Below, in pieces: positions 1-10,139 of a DNA stretch of 62,000 nt. The translations under genes and the position numbers were made by a program. Within the stretch, counting starts at the first letter, position 1. Each line of letters begins with the position of its first letter. The DNA is from Cristatella mucedo (lineage: Eukaryota > Bryozoa > Phylactolaemata > Cristatellidae): NCBI GenBank assembly GCA_009760855.2, contig WPIO01000007.1, forward strand, positions 2,262,501 to 2,324,500, written 5' to 3'. Under the pieces are notes generated by a model, which was given only the letters and a program-made list of their open reading frames with translations, was not told the origin of the DNA and made no database searches.

Positions 1-190
1 TTTTAGGTTTTAAGGGTTTTAAGGGTTTTTAGGGTTATTAGGGTTTAGGATTTAGAGTTTAGAGTTGTTTGGGTTTAGTGTTTAGGGTTTATGGTTTTAG
101 TGTTTAGGGTTTAGAGTTTAGAGTTTTTAGGGTTTAGGGTTTTAAGGTTTAGAGTTTAGGGTTTAGGGTTTAGATTTTAGGGTTTAGAGC
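1..190. repeat. Degenerate TTTAGGG-like repeat
   Basis: The first 190 bases are built from variants of TTTAGGG, such as TTTAGGGTTTAGAG and TTTTAAGGG, all in one orientation. The array is impure, so it looks like an old interstitial telomere-like repeat or a satellite, not a working chromosome end. The canonical animal telomere unit is TTAGGG; here the commonest unit has one extra T. It stops abruptly at a GC-rich stretch. Confidence 0.75.
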
Positions 191-475
191 GGGCTGCGCC
201 TCCGCCGCCTAAATCCACCCTTGCTCGTATTCTGAGCTTTAATTAGTGCGTATTAGGGCGTATCTAGAGCTCTTAAGCTCGAGTTGTACTCAGTAGAGTT
301 CTGAGGCTTAGCGTTCATTTGCAGGAATGCGCGGCAAGCCGTAGCGCGCGCCGGCTTTGACGGCTACGAACAAGTGCAAGGCGGCGTCGAGCGGGACCGA
401 ACTCCCGCGGGACCAAACTGTATAGCTCGCCGCAGCCGCTGCACCGCCGCCGCTCGCTCCGTTGGAAACCATCCC
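190..475. other. GC-rich CpG-containing stretch
   Basis: Right of the telomere-like array the base composition switches to GC-rich sequence with many CG dinucleotides (GCGCGCGCCGG, GCCGCCGCTCGCTCCG). No convincing open frame or splice sites are seen. It could be the remnant of a subtelomeric element or a CpG island. Confidence 0.4.
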
Positions 476-542
476 TCCAATCCATCCATTCTTCTAATTA
501 TACTGAGTTGATTTTATTTAAATAGAGCGTGAACTTCATTTG

Positions 543-545
<3 letters not shown>

Positions 546-588
<43 letters not shown>

Positions 589-595
589 TATATAT
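546..595. repeat. (TA)n microsatellite
   Basis: About 50 bases of alternating TA, interrupted near the end by TGCATATATATCTG. The small open frame running through it is an artefact of the repeat. Confidence 0.9.
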
Positions 596-627
596 CTGTA
601 TTATTAGTTATACATTTATCAACATAG

Positions 628-733
628 GGAGAAATGTCCTACCCCGGGGGAATGTCCGGGCGAGGAATGTCCTAGGGTTCACTATGGGGGGAAATGTCCG
701 GGGAACATCCAGGGGGAGGGAAATGTCCTACAA
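628..733. repeat. GAATGTCC short repeat array
   Basis: The motif GGGGGAAATGTCC and close variants (GAATGTCCGGG, GAATGTCCTAGGG) recur about six times in roughly 105 bases, with G-runs between the AATGTCC cores. The spacing is irregular, so this is a clustered short repeat and not a clean minisatellite. Function unknown. Confidence 0.65.
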
Positions 734-739
734 TCGAAC

Positions 740-1344
740 TATCGAGCCACAACCATGATGTCTACTTACTACGGTCTTTTAGATTCATCGAAAAACAAGG
801 GACCCTTTACTACCGATAAGCATATGATAAGCGTCTTTTAAGAAACAATCCATAAGAAAATATGTCATCCCTCTCTGGAAACAGACCATGAACATGCAAA
901 GAAATGTAGCAAAGAGGTCAAACTGAGTTCAACAGATCGAGCAGCTCTCATTTTATATGGCAGCCGAGGAGCGTTAACAGCTATCGCTTCCTCTGGCAAT
1001 GGGCAATAAAGTATTACCTACTGCATGACTCAAACCAGCTACCTTTAATAGTGAAGTGTGAGCATCTTGCTCTTGGGCTAAGGCGGGGGAGCGAAAACAA
1101 AGATCGCACGATCGAGCAGCCTCCTTTTATGTATGCCCTGGGCCGAAGCCTTGTCAAAGAATGCTGTGCCTCACCACAACGTTTTACTGTATAGCTGCAT
1201 TAAGGAGAGAGTGAAGCTAATTTGGAGAAAACTTAAACTCCGCTTACAGCAGGTGCTTCATCTAACGAGCCTTTTGGCTACATTCTTGCCATTGTGTCAA
1301 ATGAATTAAGAATAACCTTTTTTTTAACAGGCTACCGTAGGTCG
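740..1344. other. No gene recognised
   Basis: AT-rich unique-looking sequence with no long open frame and no repeat family I recognise. It separates the GAATGTCC array from the first LINE copy. Confidence 0.5.
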
Positions 1345-2370
1345 TAATTAATAATGCTAATATGAATAAATTTGTACAGCGCACTCTGAGAACTGAATCT
1401 CTATCTAGGCACTTTACAGATGCTGCCTAGAAAGCATCACCAAATGATTGGTGGTGGCATCCACGAGCGGCAAGCGTGGTGTACGCTGGTACATGCACAC
1501 GGAGAACGAATCATAAAGACACACGAAATGCTGTAATAAACAGGTGCGTTTTAGACTTCTTTTTAAATTTAGTCGTGTCAGAGGACGTTGTGACGCGCGA
1601 TGGCTGTGAGTGCCAGGCTTTCAGAGCATAGAAACCTTAAGGCATGGTCTCCAATCGTTTGAGGTTCGTGCGAGGTGTGACTAAACGACTCCATTCAGAA
1701 CAGCGGCTTGTAGGATTTCCCACCTAGTGGCGGAGTAGTTCTGATAGGAAAGCTGGAACCGGAGAATGAAGTGGCCCAAAATTAAGTGAAAGAACCTTGA
1801 AATCAATGCACTGCTTGATTTGGAGCCAATGCCGGTCGGCGAGAAGTGGTGTTATGAGGCGATTGTGACGCTCACGACAGACGCTCACGAGAGCCTAGCA
1901 GCAGAGTGTCGCACCAGCTGTATGTGTCATATTGCAGACGCAGGGAGACGCGCAAGCAGTGAGTTATAGAAGTCGAGACGGGATGCCATAAAGACATCGA
2001 ACGATTTGGATGAAGTATCCATGTCTAAACAAGCCAACACTTTTGGAATGTTGTGTAGCTGAAAGTAGGCAGACTACTGTGAAGCTGATGTAGTCGTCTA
2101 ATGAAAGATCACTTTGGAACAGATTACCTAGATTATGTGCAGATTCCACAGGAGATATGCTGGCAGAGCCGAGTTTGAGAGTGTGCTTTTTAATTTCTAA
2201 ACCACACTTGGTTTTCTCGTAAATAGTCAGTTGGTTTTGTCATAATTCAATTTAAGATGGTTTGCTGCCATCCATATGCGGTTGTCATCAATAAATGCAG
2301 CAAGGGCGTGCAGAGAATTAATTGCCAGAATTAGATCAGTTTTGGTTATAGATAGAGCCAGATTAAAGTT
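1345..2370 (-). mobile_element. LINE family B copy, 5'-truncated, decayed
   Basis: A minus-strand copy of the commonest non-LTR element here. Its 3' end (low coordinates) has the family's terminal stem-loop region and AATAATGC tail. Further up, the minus strand encodes broken pieces of the C-terminal part of the polymerase protein (around 1,964-2,149: ESAHNLGNLFQSDLSLDDY, matching the ESARNLGVVFQSDLSLNDH stretch of other copies). Only the last third of the element survives, with many frameshifts. Confidence 0.75.
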
Positions 2371-2540
2371 AAATGTGGTGCATTAAGTGGTTAGGGGGCA
2401 CCTAAAAAGTATTAACCAAGTGGACCGACACGGTCTCCTTAGAGACTGTGCAAGGCAGTTTTAATGCTAGGATGCTTTAGCTTACTGATGCGTCACATGC
2501 AGATGTCAGGAACAAGGCTGTTTTGGCGGTGGCACCATAC

Positions 2541-2771
2541 CCTCTGGCTCCTGCAACTGCACACCGATCCATATGCCCGGTGCTATGATCGTTTCCCCGA
2601 TTGACCTCACAGTGCCTTTACTGGGTAGCTTCCCTCTAGTGGACAGCACAATGACACCAGTGCCACACTCCAGCCATGACGGCAAAACATTGTCGCCAGC
2701 GGTCAAAAGGTCGGTTGTGCTACCAAAAGTGCATTCACTGGAACCGTCGCTTTCGTCGGAAGCACTCTCCC
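2541..2771 (-). CDS. CAP-Gly domain exon, kinesin-3/CLIP-like
   Basis: Minus-strand exon of 231 bp entered after CTAG (exon starts at 2,771) and left at a donor GTATGG (2,540-2,539); both ends are phase 1. It encodes an acidic serine-rich lead followed by a CAP-Gly fold: LPSWLECGTGVIVL, then KGTVRSIGETIIAPGIWIGV and LQEPEG. CAP-Gly domains bind the C-terminal EEY/F of tubulin and EB proteins; the pattern G-x-V-R-x-I-G-E-T-x-x-A-P-G-x-W-x-G-V-x-L-x-x-P-x-G is diagnostic. The invariant K-N-D-G motif should follow in the next exon, which I could not find downstream. The P-x-W-x-x-x-G lead resembles the C-terminal CAP-Gly of kinesin-3 motors (KIF13/kinesin-73), but CLIP-type or other CAP-Gly proteins are possible. 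It could be a pseudogene, because partner exons are missing. Confidence 0.65.
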
Positions 2772-2799
2772 CTAGAATCCGTGAGCAAACGCAAAGCGC

Positions 2800-3835
2800 T
2801 TGACAATTTATGTTGACAGCATAGTGTAAGGCTCATAAGTCATGTAAGAAGTATGTGACAGTCTCCTAGGTTTCAGTAACTAGCTAGTGAGAAGCATGCA
2901 AATATTGCCTCAAGACAAAGCATGAACTTAACCCTTACCACACGAATGTCATTTTGAATCAGAGAACATTCCAGGTACACAATAACCTGCGGATAAACTA
3001 AGAATTTTGTGAACGCGAATGCAATTTTGGATCAGTTTGCCATTTTCTGAGGCACGTCATCCGAAATAAACGCAGATGAAAAAGGTGCGAAAGACAAACC
3101 AAGCACCTCCTAATTATCTCCCGAGATTAATTATTCTATTTTCTGAACTTTTTTCTTTGTTAAATCCTCTTTGTCTTTATTTCCATATTTCCATGTTGTT
3201 TTATCTCCTTATCTGAGATGCACAATGTGCCTCCGCCTATATTTCTCTTATTGTCTCGTCCATGTTTCCAATAATCTTTCAGTATCTAAATATCCGTGTA
3301 ATAAGTTATTTGCCGGTCTCTGTTGTTGCTTTGCTCTGTCCGCAAATTTGTCCCAATGTCTTAATCTTGATGTCTCTGCATCTTTGTCACGGCGTTGATG
3401 TCTCAGCATCAATATAAGCAACACATATCGCCGTTCTTCTGCCTGGCAATGCTTGAACAGTTATTTATCGAAGGGAGAAAGAGCACACTGAAGCCTTGTA
3501 CACAGTATTAATTCATATCCACGTTACGTTTAGTATAACCACTGAGACGATTTATCTGCACACACAATTATAATGCAAAAGAGTTGCCAGTAGCTCAAAC
3601 GTATAGTTGCTCTAAGAAGAAATGTGGAGGACAGGGTCCGTGAAATATAGGACTGCTTTGAGCTAATATATTTTACTGTCTAGAATACTACCGTAGCCTC
3701 ATCTGGACACTACGACAGCTCTCAAGGGAAATAGCCGCTAGGAAGGATAATCGGCTCAAGGATGTACTGGTTGACTGGCTGCCATTTAAGATGGGCCGAA
3801 ACGCCACGCAAATGGTTAGAGCTAGTAGAAATAGT
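2800..3835. other. No gene recognised
   Basis: AT-rich sequence upstream (in minus-strand sense) of the CAP-Gly exon, probably intron of that gene if it is intact. Short frames around 3,171-3,398 have no recognisable domain. Confidence 0.4.
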
Positions 3836-3841
3836 AGTAAG

Positions 3842-4005
3842 GAGGTAAAAGTCAGCTGATTTAGCAGACTCGTTTATATACGTAGAAGAACCTAAACCAC
3901 TATCACGACCTAGCAGTTGGGTAATCAAGCCTGCTGACGGGACTCGAGTCCAACACCAGGTCGTAAACTGCAAGCTAGTACCCTGGGCCAAGATCCAGGG
4001 TCACA
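3842..4005 (-). mobile_element. SINE-2 copy, degenerate (tRNA-derived)
   Basis: Weak match in reverse orientation to the SINE-2 family: a GTAGAAGAACC head, a central CAAGCCTGC block, then GGGACTCGAGTCC in place of the B box and GGTCGTAAACTGCAAGCTAGT in place of the A-box end. Clearly older than the other SINE-2 copies. Confidence 0.5.
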
Positions 4006-4604
4006 GGGCCCTGTTTATAAAATATGGGATATGTTTTGGTCTGCTTGACCAAAACTAAAGCATCGAAAAGTGAGGATTCCCCTATTGACCTACCAGGCAG
4101 GATAGGTTGGAGGGGGCTGCAGGAGAGGGAGTACAGGAAAAGTCGATGCACTGCTTGACAGCTCTGAGTTTGGGCGGCCTAAGGCATCATATCGAGCTGA
4201 CTGCAAGGGGCAAAGGGGCCAGCTGGAGATAATCTGTTAATAAAAAAAGCGGTTGTACGTAGACGAAATGATTTTTAGATCTTCAAATTTAAAGCGACTC
4301 TGAAAATGAATCTAGTTTGTTGAATCGGCACTCTTCAAAACTGTAAAGTTAGCTGTGGCATGCTTGTCATTTGGTGTTAGTGTCTACTTCTAGCAGTTTT
4401 CCGGCTGCAGCTTATCGTGCCTCCAGTTTTTGGTTAAAGCCAGGAGGCAGGTTTCAAAATAATTTTGATGGCTCATAGCTCACACGACTGGTTCAACTAT
4501 TGACATGTCACCATCAAGTGAATCAGCAAGCACTCCGTCTGCTAATAGTGCTGCAAAATACTGCCACTATCCCTAAAAGAAGCTGGCGCGATAGTAAGCC
4601 TGTG

Positions 4605-6300
4605 GTTTTAAGAATGGTAATGCAACGTATCACCATCTGTAACTCAACTTAGTCACAAACGCTACATGGATGTTACGCAGTAGAGCTTTGTATAGTGCAC
4701 TGGCAGGCTAAGAGGCTTTCGGTACGCATTCGGTAGCCAGCAGGCTCACGCAACAAAGAGAAAGTGAGAAGCATAGCTGAGTCACGAAAGCAGTTGCGGT
4801 AGGAAGTAGCCTGGAAGCAGCAGTTCAGGGTGGCTTGCAAGGATGTGCCTAGTCGGCAGCAGGAGAGCATTTTTCGTTGCCTAAGAGTTTGTGGAAGTGA
4901 GTTCCACCGTCTAGAACCTGCAGAGACTCTCCTGCTGTACTTGGCAGCAGGAGAGTAGTTGTCGTTGCGTAAGAATTGTGGAAGCGAGTTCCACAGTCTA
5001 GGACCTGCAGAGCTAAAGCTTCTGTCGCTTACGGTCTTTGAGCAGAGGAATGAAACAGCTCATTTATTCTCCATTCAGGACCAGATGGCACAAGGAGGCT
5101 GAAATGGTGCAGCAGTTCAGCCAGGTATGGAGGAGCCAAGATAATGTTGTGGGCCTTTTCGTTCAGTGTAGGAACATCGCTCTGTATCCGATATTCAAGC
5201 GGCAGCCAACCTAGCTCTTTCAGAAAGGAGTCACGTGGTCAAACATCTGGGTTTTGTAAAGTAGCCTTGCAGCCATATTTATCGCCAGCTACATGGAACT
5301 AGTGGCGTTTACTTTAGCCCAGCCGAAAAGGAATTGCAATAACTTAGCTGAGACAAGAATAAGTAGCTAGTTAAATTCTTATAGTGACATGATGGCTAGC
5401 TGTGGAAGCAGCCATCTTAACGAAGTTTGTAAAAACTAAGCAGCTGTCAAAGACGACAACTAAATTCCAAGCACAAGGTTCTGGTTGCGAAACATCATCA
5501 ACTATTAGAAGAGCAAAGCCTTCTAGTCCAGCCGCACGCATGCGATGTCCTATGATCAGCAGCTCCGTTTTATTGTCGTTTACTTTAAGGAAATTTTCCG
5601 ACTTTCAGAATCGAATGTCTGCAAGGCAAGCATTCAGTTTTATTATTTATTGCAGCAGATTCGCCGGGTTTAAATAACAAATACAGCTGACTGTCGTCAG
5701 CATAAAAGTGATAGCCTATTCCATGGGCCCAAACCGCTTTCCCCAGAGGTTGAGCATTAATGGAGATCAGCTAAGGATCGATGACGGACCCTTGTGGGAC
5801 TCCACAGGTAACTGGTCTGGTGGATAGGACCTGACCCCCACGCGACATAGATCAAACGCAATCGGATAAGTACGATTTAAACGACGATAATCCTTCGTCG
5901 GCAAGACCTATCGTTGTTCTGAATGGTTCAAGCAGGATATCGTGATCCGTGGTGTTGAAGGCAGTCGATAGATCTGGCAGTGCTAGGGCATACACATTCC
6001 TGTCATCGTAGCTGCATCGGATGTCATCAGTTACATAGAAGAGAGGAGTTTCAGTGGAGTGATGAATCTTAAAACCAGATTGAAAATTTTATGAAATTTC
6101 ACTCTTTCCAACGTGTGCTACCAGCTGCGTAGCGACAATTTTTCAAGAATCTTTGGAAAAAGGAAGAAGAGAAACTGGGCAATAGTTTGCATGGAACTCT
6201 GTATCTAATCAAGGCTTTTTAAGTATTGGTCTAACAATGGCTGATTTAAGAAGCACTTTAATTTCTATTTATGTCCACTCCTGATTAAAGCAAGTTTGCT
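4605..6300 (-). mobile_element. LINE family A copy, decayed, with RT remnants
   Basis: Reverse-oriented copy of family A. The 3' end (near 4,605-4,700) carries the family's terminal sequence related to GTTACAGA and GCGTAAC. Going up, it contains the C-terminal block (VDNKL... and LRLK... equivalents), the YADD-box neighbourhood (complement near 5,690-5,720, 'tgacgatact'-like), the GVPQGS-like block near 5,790, and the start of the polymerase region near 6,240. Many stops and frameshifts. It also contains an internal tandem duplication at about 4,852-5,012. Confidence 0.75.
4852..5012. repeat. Two tandem ~80-bp units inside LINE A
   Basis: The stretch beginning GGCAGCAGGAGAG and ending AACCTGCAGAG (about 4,855-4,925) is repeated almost immediately (about 4,943-5,012), with a handful of differences (TTGTGGAAGTGAGTTCC versus TTGTGGAAGCGAGTTCC). 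Other family A copies have this block once, so it duplicated locally in this copy. Confidence 0.7.
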
Positions 6301-6705
6301 CCACAGTGATGAGTAATTTAGGATTATTCCACGTGTGCGGATGCCACCAGTAGTCACACTAAAAAAAATTTGGATCACAACCATCCAAAGGTATTTAGGT
6401 CCTAAAGTTAAAATGTAGAGCGACAACATGGCATTCTGAAAATTGTGTGGTTCCTTATAGTGCTCTGGTTACCTCAAATGAAGACACAGGCTAAATTCGT
6501 GCTAAGTGCATTTGCTAAATTCAAAGACTTAAGAGAAAGTGTTTAAAGTCGCCTGAACACAAACTGTCACAAATGAATGTTAGATTTTTGCTCGAGCAGA
6601 AGGAGGCATCCAGAATAACTTGATCAGCTAAACTACAACATGATAATAATAATTTCCATTGCAGTAAATGTCAAGCACCTAGAAATAGATTCAGTTCTCA
6701 GAGGG
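6300..6705. other. No gene recognised
   Basis: AT-rich sequence between two LINE fragments; nothing recognised. Confidence 0.4.
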
Positions 6706-6707
6706 CC

Positions 6708-6880
6708 CTTTATATTATTATTAATAATAGTAAATTTGTATAGCACCCTAGGAAAACTGAATTTCTTTCTGGAACTTAACATATGCTGTATAGAAACCAT
6801 TACCGACTGATTGGTGGTAACATCCGCATAGAATGAAAGCTTAAAGGCAGTGGGTAAAAGTTGCATCGTACCATCTGAAG
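6708..6880 (-). mobile_element. LINE family B 3'-end fragment
   Basis: Only the terminal piece of a family B copy, reverse orientation: TATTATTAATAATAGTAAAT tail, then the stem-loop region (TATAGCACCCTAGGAAAACTG) and the CAACCATT/TTGGTGG block seen at the same place in the 1.3-kb copy. Confidence 0.65.
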
Positions 6881-7280
6881 TCATTGAGTTTGAGTTAGTC
6901 AAGTTCTGCTTCTCTAAACAAGGTAAACACTAAAAGCTGTGCTTTGTAAAAATTCTATTTGAAATCTTTGTTGCCTATTGCTAGGATTTGAAATTGATAT
7001 TGACATTTAGTTGATGTAATGCCATGCTTGTGCTTAGAGCCCTAGCAATGCTCTAAAAATAAACCTACACGTTCATCTAGTAAGATGTTCCTGTGCTCTT
7101 TAACTACGGGTCTCTGTTCTGGCTCAAAATGTGCTACATACGGCTGTTTTGCACAAACTAGCACTGGATACTGCTCATATAGTGTTTAAAAATGACGTCT
7201 GACCTCAATGAAGTGAGGTTTGACTTGGCATTAAGCGAGCGGAAGTGTCAAAATGCTGCAATCCAACGTTAAGTTAACAT

Positions 7281-7819
7281 TTATAAACGTGCCAGGCTAC
7301 GACCTTGGCAGACGCAGACCCGATAGCAATGGTTGTACTTCCACTGCCCAAGCTCAGTGAAAACTCGATGCCGCAGCCTACTTTGTGAAAGCGGCCTGTC
7401 GGCTTCCAGTGTGGTAAAGCCAGCCTCGTGGCCTGACACCTGTTGGATAGACCCATCAGTGTCAGCCAGTGTGTGAGCATGACTTGAGACTTGATCGTCA
7501 GTGCCGCATTCATCTCCTGCTTTGCTGAAAGCAAACTCGTCAGCTTCTAAGTGGTCACCGGGGCTTGTGTTGTATCGGTCGGCGACTAGTTCCAGGCGAC
7601 CAGGCCCAGCATCCGCAGCAGCAATGGCGTTCACTGCAACAGCTGCCGCAGCAGCAGCAGCCGATACTGTGCCTGCAGCAGCAGTCTCCACTGCAGGCTG
7701 CTGTGGCTGTAGCCGCTCTTCGGAGTGAAGACACGCTGGTTCGAATCCTATCGGATCGGTACCCTCAGAGTCTTTGACAGCAGAAGCAGCTGGTGCATCA
7801 GGCAAAGGAGCAACCGAGC
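7281..7819 (-). CDS. Possible alanine-rich coding exon
   Basis: A 174-residue open frame on the minus strand, extended upstream to a good acceptor (ACATTTTTGCAG, exon from 7,819, entered in phase 1). The product is acidic and low-complexity: GTDPIGFEPACLHSEERLQP, an alanine run coded by GCA/GCT repeats (about 7,610-7,690), then ADEFAFSKAGDECGTDDQVS. A possible donor is CAACAG|GTGTCA at 7,440. There is no domain I recognise. It lies on the same strand as the CAP-Gly exon 5 kb away and could be an upstream exon of that gene, but nothing proves it. The composition could also be chance opening around a CAG repeat. Confidence 0.4.
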
Positions 7820-7984
7820 CTGCAAAAATGTCGCCTGCCCATAACTAGCTTCGATGGCTAATTATAGACGGCTCGGTCTCTTTTAGCCGACCGAGGTCCC
7901 TTTCACCGATTGCACCTGCAGTCGGCATGAGAGCAAATCAGTCAGACCTACCAGACTGAGAAGCAGTGCAGCAGTGGCCAGCTC

Positions 7985-8640
7985 TTGCAGCTGCCCTCTC
8001 GGCTTACTCTTTCTCCGCGTTGTTTACCTCCTGACGGTGCTTCCTGCCGTCGGAAGACTCGCAAGATTGACTGGCAGCAGCAGCAGCAGAAGTCTTGGGG
8101 AATGGCGTGTTGAGGGGCGGCAGGTCGTGGCGGAGGAATGGAACGGCTAATTTGTTGTCCACACAGGACCTGAGGGTGCGAACAGGCTGAAACTGTTGCA
8201 GCAGTTCAGCTAGGTACGAAGGAGCCAAACCGTGGCGGGCCTTGTGGGTCAGCGTAAGAACTTTGCTCTGTAGCCGTTGCTCAACCGGGATCCATCCTAG
8301 CTCTTTTAGCAAAGGAGACACGTGCTCAAACCTCTGGAAATTGAAGACCAGCCTTGCAGCCATATTCGTAGTCAGCTGCAGCGGCCTAGTTTCTTTCTGT
8401 GGTAGCCCAACCAAAAGGGAATTACAATAATCAAGCCGAGATAGAACTAATGAGTTAGTTAAATTTTTTGCAAGCCACCGTGGAAGACCGCTCCTAATAT
8501 TGGATAGGGATCGGACGTGATGGCTAGCTGTAGAAGCAGAATTTCAGGATGAAGCCAATCGTCGCAGGCTTGAATCCAGATATTTTGGAGCAGCACGCAA
8601 TTAAGGGAGAGGATCTCTGTGGCGATACTTCAGAGAGAAA
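7985..8640 (-). mobile_element. LINE family A fragment
   Basis: Minus-strand fragment coding the C-terminal block of family A: NMAARLVFNFQRFEHVSPLL, then GWIPVEQRLQSKVLTLTHKA and GLAPSYLAELLQQFQPVR, ending at CVDNKLAVPFLR. The frame is open for 136 codons (8,004-8,414). The 3' part departs from the family near 8,110 (LPPLNTPFPKTSAAAAASQS), where unrelated GCA-rich sequence takes over. Confidence 0.8.
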
Positions 8641-8831
8641 ATAATCTAATACAAATGTTTCACCTTTGGGATGAGCCATCAGATCTTGTCTAAATTACGC
8701 ACAAAGAAGCAAGAGAAGCGATCTGCTAGATCCCCACAAAGATCACTAGCTGAGGAAGTAACCAGGAAGCGGTTAGGGAAATGGTTGAGGGTCGACACCA
8801 GCATTTTGAATTTTACGTAAATAAAATACAG

Positions 8832-8997
8832 AAGATTTAACAGTTTGTTTCTTATAGGTACAGAAGAACCTTTACGACCATCACCACCGCTTGCAGCAGC
8901 AATTGAGAATCACCCACCGTAGGATTCGAACCCATGACCTCAGAACCTTGGTTGTGAAATGCAACCACCTTAGCTAGTGTGCCATCACGCCTCACCA
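8832..8997 (-). mobile_element. SINE-2 copy (tRNA-derived)
   Basis: Reverse-oriented SINE-2. On the minus strand it starts GGTGAGGCGTGATGGCAC, then an A box (GGCACACTAGCTAAGG), then GGGTTCGAATCC, a perfect pol III B box, then the family's GCGGTGG body and GGTTCTTCTGT end. About 165 bp. Confidence 0.85.
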
Positions 8998-8999
8998 AT

Positions 9000-9960
9000 A
9001 CAATGAATAGTAACTAACCAAAAAACAACTATGAATACAATTACGAATGAATCTTATCCCCTACAATTGTTCTACCTTAACTGGGAGCTTATGAGAACCC
9101 AGCTTCAACACCGAAATCTTGGGTTACCTGCTAGTTACCTCATACATGCACCAGCCTATGAAAACGGGCAAGAATTTAACTAAAATAATCTAGTTGAATC
9201 TAACTTCTTGTTTCCAAGCGGTTGCAGTTTGGCTTGATCTCTTCCAGCGAGGTTTCATCATCATCCCGGCCTCAGATTCTCTCAAAGTTCTTGAAGATCC
9301 TCTGACCCTGAGATTAGGTATGAGAGAGGGGAACCAAACGCCTGTACCTTGAATGAAAACAAAGCAATTTTAATTATGTGGGCAAACCATGTGTACCGAA
9401 GACTCTTGGTAAACTGCATATGAATAATGGATCAACCAATCAATGCATTCTCTTACTTCGGTGCGAAATCTTGGTGTAGTTTTCTAAAACTGAACACGGG
9501 TCAGATGACCCACTGAGCTGTATTATAAAGTCAGAGAATTTCAGCTAGTGAGCATTTCAAAGATTCAAGAATGTAAAGATAGGGGGAAACTGCGCCAAGT
9601 TAGTACGTTTATTCTGTGAAATCCCCCATCCCAACCAGGTCCCTGTAATTTCCCCTCTTCGGGTTTGCAAGTCTTGATGCCTGCATAAAAGGCGCTTGTG
9701 TTATCGTCACAACCTTTGCGGCATTACGTGGCTTCGCTGACATTGGAGCCAGTTCTCTCTATAAAGATGCAAAACATCATGTAAGTCCCGTTGCTTGAAA
9801 ATATCTTCATTCTCCTGCTATGCCATTCCCATTTGAAACATGTAATCGTTTTATTAGCTGTCGTGCCACGAGCTCCCACGTTCTGGTTTTTTAGAGTGCC
9901 TAATAACAAACTTAAATGTTTTAAATACTGTCCTTCAGCTCCTGTAATTAATAATTAATT
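9000..9960. other. No gene recognised
   Basis: AT-rich sequence between two SINE-2 copies. Short open frames only; no splice-supported exon or repeat family seen. Confidence 0.4.
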
Positions 9961-9962
9961 AA

Positions 9963-10134
9963 TACTAGCTGATTAAACAGCCCCCTTTTGTATAGCGACA
10001 GAAGAGCCTTTACGGCTATCACCACCGCTTGCAGTGGCGTTAAAGGATTGCCCACCGCAGGAATCGAACCCACGACCTCGGGACAGAGGTCGTGAAAGCA
10101 AACGCCTTACCCAGTGTGCCATCATGGCTCACCA
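9963..10134 (-). mobile_element. SINE-2 copy (tRNA-derived)
   Basis: Near full-length reverse-oriented copy: 3' end TAGCTGATTAAACAGCCC, body GCGACAGAAGAGCCTTTACGG, B-box complement GGAATCGAACCC, A-box end complement CGCCTTACCCAGTGTGCC and 5' complement ATCATGGCTCACC. Confidence 0.9.
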
Positions 10135-10139
10135 GCCCG

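Noticed and set aside
628-733. GGGGAATGTCC units as NF-kappaB sites
   Set aside because: The core does not fit GGGRNNYYCC exactly and the clustering looks like a repeat, not a regulatory module.
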